Part shown: in pieces, positions 40,493 to 43,697 of the stretch
Layout of the letters: each line of letters starts with the position of its first letter
Position numbering within the stretch: the first letter of the stretch is position 1
Source of the DNA: Ophiostoma sp. CBS 140.51
Lineage: Eukaryota; Ascomycota; Sordariomycetes; Ophiostomatales; Ophiostomataceae
Length of the DNA: 43,697 nucleotides
NCBI GenBank assembly: GCA_029298735.1
Contig: JANSLP010000273.1
Coordinates: forward strand, 1-43,697
Direction of reading: 5' to 3'
Made by a program: the position numbers and the translations under genes
The notes under the pieces: generated by a model
What the model was told of the DNA's origin: nothing
What the model saw: only the letters and a program-made list of their open reading frames with translations
Databases searched by the model: none

Positions 40493-41872
40493 CTACATTT
40501 GTGTTGCCAGAGCCATCGCAAAGGTCAGGACGTTTTCGACTTCGTAGATGGGACGGTTTATGATAGGTGGCAACGTCAAGCCCCAGAATTGGCAGGCCTC
40601 CTTGTCTGTCATCACCTCAAAGCACCTGACGACATGGTAGAGCACAAACTGTGCCCTCGTGTCCACCGACTCCCACAGGTCCAGGGCAGTCTCTTCGAGG
40701 AGGGCGTCGACGTCGGGGTGCAGTTCCATGTCTGGCGGATCGATGCGGCGGCGGCGGAGGACATCAAATATGAAGCGGATTTGCATGAAGCGGGGATCGG
40801 GCCTGTACTTGGAGGTAAAGTGCATCTTGCGGTCATGGAACTTGCCAAGGCTCGAACTGCAACGCTTCACGTCGTCGAGGACGAAGCAGTGGTATGTGTA
40901 CTTGTTGATGAAGTCCCTGTAGGCCTTATTATTGTCGCCGTTCTTCTGGGAACCGTTTTTCTTGCCATTGCTTCCTTGGCCGCCTTCAACGAGAGTATCG
41001 TCGTCCGAGTCGGAATCTGAACCAGACTTATCCGAATCGGACTCATCCGAATCCGAAACCGAATCCTCCAAGTCTGATCCCCACGGACTCGACCTATCCG
41101 AGCTGGACTCGTCCGCTGGTGGCACGCAACCAATCGGTTTGCGCTTTGGAACAAATGACATTGCCAGGCTATTGTGCAGGTTTCTGATGGCCGGCGAGAC
41201 AAGAACGCCGTTGCGCACCCATGTTGTGGGGTCGGCGAGATCGCCTTCCTCTCGGCCGTCAAACAAGATGCCCGCACAGCACTCGCCCATGGGGAAATCA
41301 AAGTCGAGGAACCGGTGCGCGACCAGGTTTGTGATATCGTCGTTCCACCCGCCCATGGCGGCACAAAAGTGCATTCCTCCTCTGCGGATGCCGCTCTTGT
41401 GTATCTTGGCCACCATGTCGCGGTATTGTTCGTCCGTTACAGTCTGCTTGCGAAAACAGGAGGGCCCCAGGCCGTTGGGACGCGCCAGAATCTCGGTCGA
41501 TGCCTGGATGCGATACCTCAGCTTGCAAATCTCCACCATTTGCTCGTGGATAAACGCCAGGCTCGCCTGTCTCCATTTCTTGTAGGCCTTGAACTCGCCG
41601 TTCGAGTGATCTTTGCTTTGCAACCATTTGAGAATGTTGCCGCGCATCAGCCCGTCGCGAGTGGCAATCTTCCTTGCGTGGAGGGCCTCTTGAGTTTTGA
41701 GGTCAATCAGAAAACGGTTGGCGCCCTGGTGGTGGTTGCGCAGGAAGCTAATGTCGTGCACAGACAGGTTGTTGAGCTTGATGGCAAGGGTCTTGTCTCG
41801 AAGACAGGCGCCGTCAAGGGCGAAGAGTGCATTGAGGTTGTCTCCACGGTCGGGGTTGTCATGTCTAGACAT
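40493..41872 (-). CDS. Uncharacterised protein with a Ser/Asp-rich linker
   Basis: A single exon of 459 residues from ATG 41872 (context AAAATGTCT) to TGA... at 40493; codons further upstream in frame lack an ATG. Residues 1-250 are mixed alpha/beta with conserved-looking segments (NHHQGANRFLIDLKTQEAL; MHFCAAMGGWNDDITNLVAHR; FPMGECCAGILFDGREEGD). Residues about 255-320 form an acidic SDSDESDSD-type linker. The C-terminal part (about 330-459) is again globular-looking (YTYHCFVLDDVKRC; PRFMQIRFIFDVLRRRR). Codon use resembles that of the confident genes, which supports a real protein. I do not recognise the family. The linker and lack of signal peptide suggest a nuclear or cytosolic protein, by inference only. 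Confidence 0.75.
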   Translation of the reverse strand: MSRHDNPDRGDNLNALFALDGACLRDKTLAIKLNNLSVHDISFLRNHHQGANRFLIDLKTQEALHARKIATRDGLMRGNILKWLQSKDHSNGEFKAYKKWRQASLAFIHEQMVEICKLRYRIQASTEILARPNGLGPSCFRKQTVTDEQYRDMVAKIHKSGIRRGGMHFCAAMGGWNDDITNLVAHRFLDFDFPMGECCAGILFDGREEGDLADPTTWVRNGVLVSPAIRNLHNSLAMSFVPKRKPIGCVPPADESSSDRSSPWGSDLEDSVSDSDESDSDKSGSDSDSDDDTLVEGGQGSNGKKNGSQKNGDNNKAYRDFINKYTYHCFVLDDVKRCSSSLGKFHDRKMHFTSKYRPDPRFMQIRFIFDVLRRRRIDPPDMELHPDVDALLEETALDLWESVDTRAQFVLYHVVRCFEVMTDKEACQFWGLTLPPIINRPIYEVENVLTFAMALATQM

Positions 41873-42820
41873 TTTGGGCGAGGTGAAGGCGACTGGGTGG
41901 GTCAAGGGAGGGATGCTGTCAAGGAGCAATGTGTAGTTCGAGTGGCTGGATAACGACGCGGTAAAAATGCGTTGGCGATATTTGTTGTGAGCTCGTTGTC
42001 AGGAGGAGGAGGGAGAAGGGCGGAGATGTCGACATCGTGTTTACGTCTGTGGTTGACGGTTGCTGTCTGACGAACTTGGGGAAGGCGCGAATCTACGTCA
42101 TATATCGTCAGGAAGCTGCATGGTGCGCTGTTGATGGTCTCCGGCCAGGAAAGTGCGGCCTGCAAAAAGTGGAGACTGCCACCATGATGTTTGCCGACAC
42201 GACGTCCACCCAGAACGGTAGGAGCGACCGAAGAACAGTTCCGTTTGCACACTTTTGTCCTCTGGTCTTTTCTCAACTCTTTCTGTTATTGACGCAAACA
42301 CGTGACTACGATCAGAAAGTGACGATGGTCAACAAAAAAAATCGCCCAATGAACTGCATCTCGATGCACAATTATCACGATGCCCATTTGCGACTTCGAC
42401 TGCACCCACTGCCGTATTCATTACTGCACCCGCGTCTATGACAAACATAAGGAAATTGGACTGTCCAACATCGGATTCATCGCAAAATATCGACACCTTC
42501 GTGTTGCTAGATGGTCGGCCGTCTTTGCCTGTGAGCAATTCGATCAAAGTGACGCCCACCACAAATCTGTTCTACATCCCGCCGAGTCAGTGTGCTGTAT
42601 TCGACACGGTAATGTCAGGACCTGTATTCAGACAACAGCTGAGTACAGTGCCAAGCCCCCAGTTTCTAGTGACCTGAAAGGCAGAGAAAACGAACGGTAA
42701 GGTTATCAATTGCTTTATTTTCATCACCACCGTCTTTGTCAAACATTGTGCTAACTGTTGTTTTGATGCTATTCAGATATGAGAAAATTATCGACCGACA
42801 AATCATTCCTTTTTGCTTCT
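41873..42820. other. Spacer
   Basis: Promoter side of the minus-strand gene at 40493-41872 and an unassigned stretch. Plus-strand frames at 42037-42441 and 42380-42700 are partly protein-like (SNIGFIAKYRHLRVAR) but have no start context, motif or splice pattern I can defend. Confidence 0.35.
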
Positions 42821-43620
42821 CTAACCAATCTTTGTAAGGAGGAAAACCCAAGCCACCTCAAACAGCAAATTTACAAAGCGTATAACGATGTTGTCAATTT
42901 CGTTTGAAGCGTCGTTATCGTTCTGTTCGTCCTCCTTTTTGTCCTCCGTCTCGTACGTCTTGTTTTCATCAAAGTCCTCGTACTCGCCATGGTGATCCAT
43001 CCAGCGCTGAATCTGCTCGTCTAGCGCAGCATCTTATTCGTCGTCATCGTCGTCATCGTCATCATTGTCATAGTAGTAATAATATTCGTCGTCCGAATCG
43101 TCGTCTGCATCCTGCTCTGAGTCCTCTTTAGAGTCCTTTTGGAATCTTCCTTTGAGTCTTCCTCCTATTTCTCTTCTAAGTCTTCCTTGTCGTCTTCCTT
43201 GTCTCCACCTTTGAGTCCTCCCTTGAGTCTTCCTTTGAGTCTTCCTCTGATTCTACCAGTGTCTTGTCGTCAGAATGAAGATCCAGCTCATGATATGCAT
43301 CGTCTACTGATGGCTTGATTGTCTCCTCGTCCCACTCATCTTTCGACCCGTCATCTGACCCGTTATCCGACTCTTCGCCCTCTTCATGCACTACCGCCGC
43401 TACCTCCGCCTCGCGTGCGTCGCGCGCCTTATTAGCCCCACACTCCGCAGTAGTTCGCTGTAGGGAATTGTCACGATATTGATAGACGTGGTTAAAGAAA
43501 ACAGCTAAGTGTAGTGTAGCCTTTGTGGCCTGTTTACTCTCTGAAATGTCTAGTTTAGACGGGTTATTTATATTTAGAAGGAACTGGATATTTGGCTCGC
43601 TTATATATTTAAAATAGCGA
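42821..43620 (-). pseudogene. Acidic-repeat relic gene at the AT-rich edge
   Basis: A minus-strand frame is open from about 43617 to TAG 43176: ISEPNIQFLLNINNPSKLD, TKATLHLAVFFNHVYQYRD, then NKARDAREAEVAAVVHEEGEE and a long Glu/Asp/Ser region of EDSKEDSRED repeats. After 43176 the acidic sequence continues in another frame (DDDSDDEYYYYYDNDDDD), is stopped by TAA at 43034-43036, and resumes as DAALDEQIQRWMDHHGEYE down to TAG at 42821. Frameshifts, TAA after GAA, and the repetitive codons all point to a decayed gene. The family is unknown; proteins with a short globular start and long acidic tail occur among fungal transposon proteins, so a mobile origin is possible. Confidence 0.45.
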
Positions 43621-43697
43621 TAGAATTAATATAGAATATACTCACTTATTTTTCGACTATTAGTCTTTAGATTAATAAGTAATACGTTTAAGTATTT
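43500..43697. other. AT-rich, TpA-rich edge
   Basis: The last 200 bases are strongly AT-rich and rich in TATA, TTAA and TAAT steps, unlike the gene-bearing parts. In ascomycetes this is how RIP-altered repeats look. The boundary with the GC-balanced part lies near 43500. No element type can be named because only the margin is inside the window. Confidence 0.5.

Noticed and set aside
40493..41872. HNH endonuclease assignment for the 459-residue protein
   Set aside because: Scattered His and Cys residues do not form the HNH spacing; no catalytic motif could be aligned.
41174..41953. 259-codon plus-strand frame, and 40355-41020
   Set aside because: Shadows of the minus-strand 459-residue gene, whose codon use and ATG context are better.
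1..43697. Biosynthetic gene cluster, Starship captain or ribosomal/tRNA genes
   Set aside because: No PKS/NRPS/terpene core, no tyrosine-recombinase (DUF3435) motifs and no tRNA or rRNA signatures were seen. A lone dehydrogenase and hydrolase do not make a cluster.

Overview
The window is nuclear DNA of a filamentous ascomycete, most likely a member of the Pezizomycotina. Genes carry short spliceosomal introns (49-103 bp) with GTAAGT/GTGAGT-like donors and CTAAC/CTGAC branch sites. Coding regions have C-rich third codon positions, spacers are pyrimidine-rich, and the families are typical of ascomycetes (DUF1996, fungal type-B carboxylesterases, maltose-permease-like MFS transporters, T5orf172/GIY-YIG proteins, a C6 zinc-cluster remnant). 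I saw no rRNA, tRNA, CRISPR array or bacterial-style operon.

Intact or probably intact genes, left to right: the RGG-tail end of an RNA-binding protein (1-87, +); a secreted DUF1996 protein (1443-2456, +); a five-exon secreted carboxylesterase (4023-5964, +); a four-exon protein joining one C2H2 finger to an Ulp1-like protease fold whose catalytic positions are changed (6301-8362, -); a short-chain dehydrogenase (16391-17430, +); a four-exon coiled-coil protein of a fungal family of unknown function (20278-21756, -); a second secreted carboxylesterase (22997-24759, -); a T5orf172/GIY-YIG gene (28326-29840, -); an alpha/beta hydrolase (31258-32115, +); a second DUF1996 gene with two introns (33521-34722, +); an MFS sugar transporter (38441-40087, +); and an unknown 459-residue Ser/Asp-rich protein (40493-41872, -).

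Between them lies much decayed sequence: a Zn2Cys6 fragment (15.1-15.5 kb), a frameshifted gene with an in-frame TAA (18.1-19.6 kb), a relic frame cut by three TAGs (22.1-22.5 kb), 3' fragments of a GH32 enzyme, an MFS transporter and a further carboxylesterase (25.5-27.4 kb), and an acidic relic running into an AT-rich edge (42.8-43.7 kb). The premature stops are TAG or TAA at places where a single C-to-T change from CAG or CAA would explain them. That fits, but does not prove, past repeat-induced point mutation (RIP). Three families occur more than once (DUF1996 x2, carboxylesterase x2 plus a fragment, sugar MFS x1 plus a fragment), so this looks like a duplication-prone accessory region for secreted hydrolases and sugar uptake.

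Smaller structures include a 283-bp hairpin element resembling a MITE, with a four-run G-quadruplex motif in one arm (35.29-35.57 kb); a 12-copy 15-bp minisatellite (10.89-11.07 kb); duplicated blocks upstream of both full-length carboxylesterases; and a recurrent TACTCCGTA motif, including a 20-bp perfect palindrome. The strongest candidates for something undescribed are the C2H2 + pseudo-Ulp1 gene and the T5orf172 gene, which has a 141-codon in-frame extension beyond its stop.
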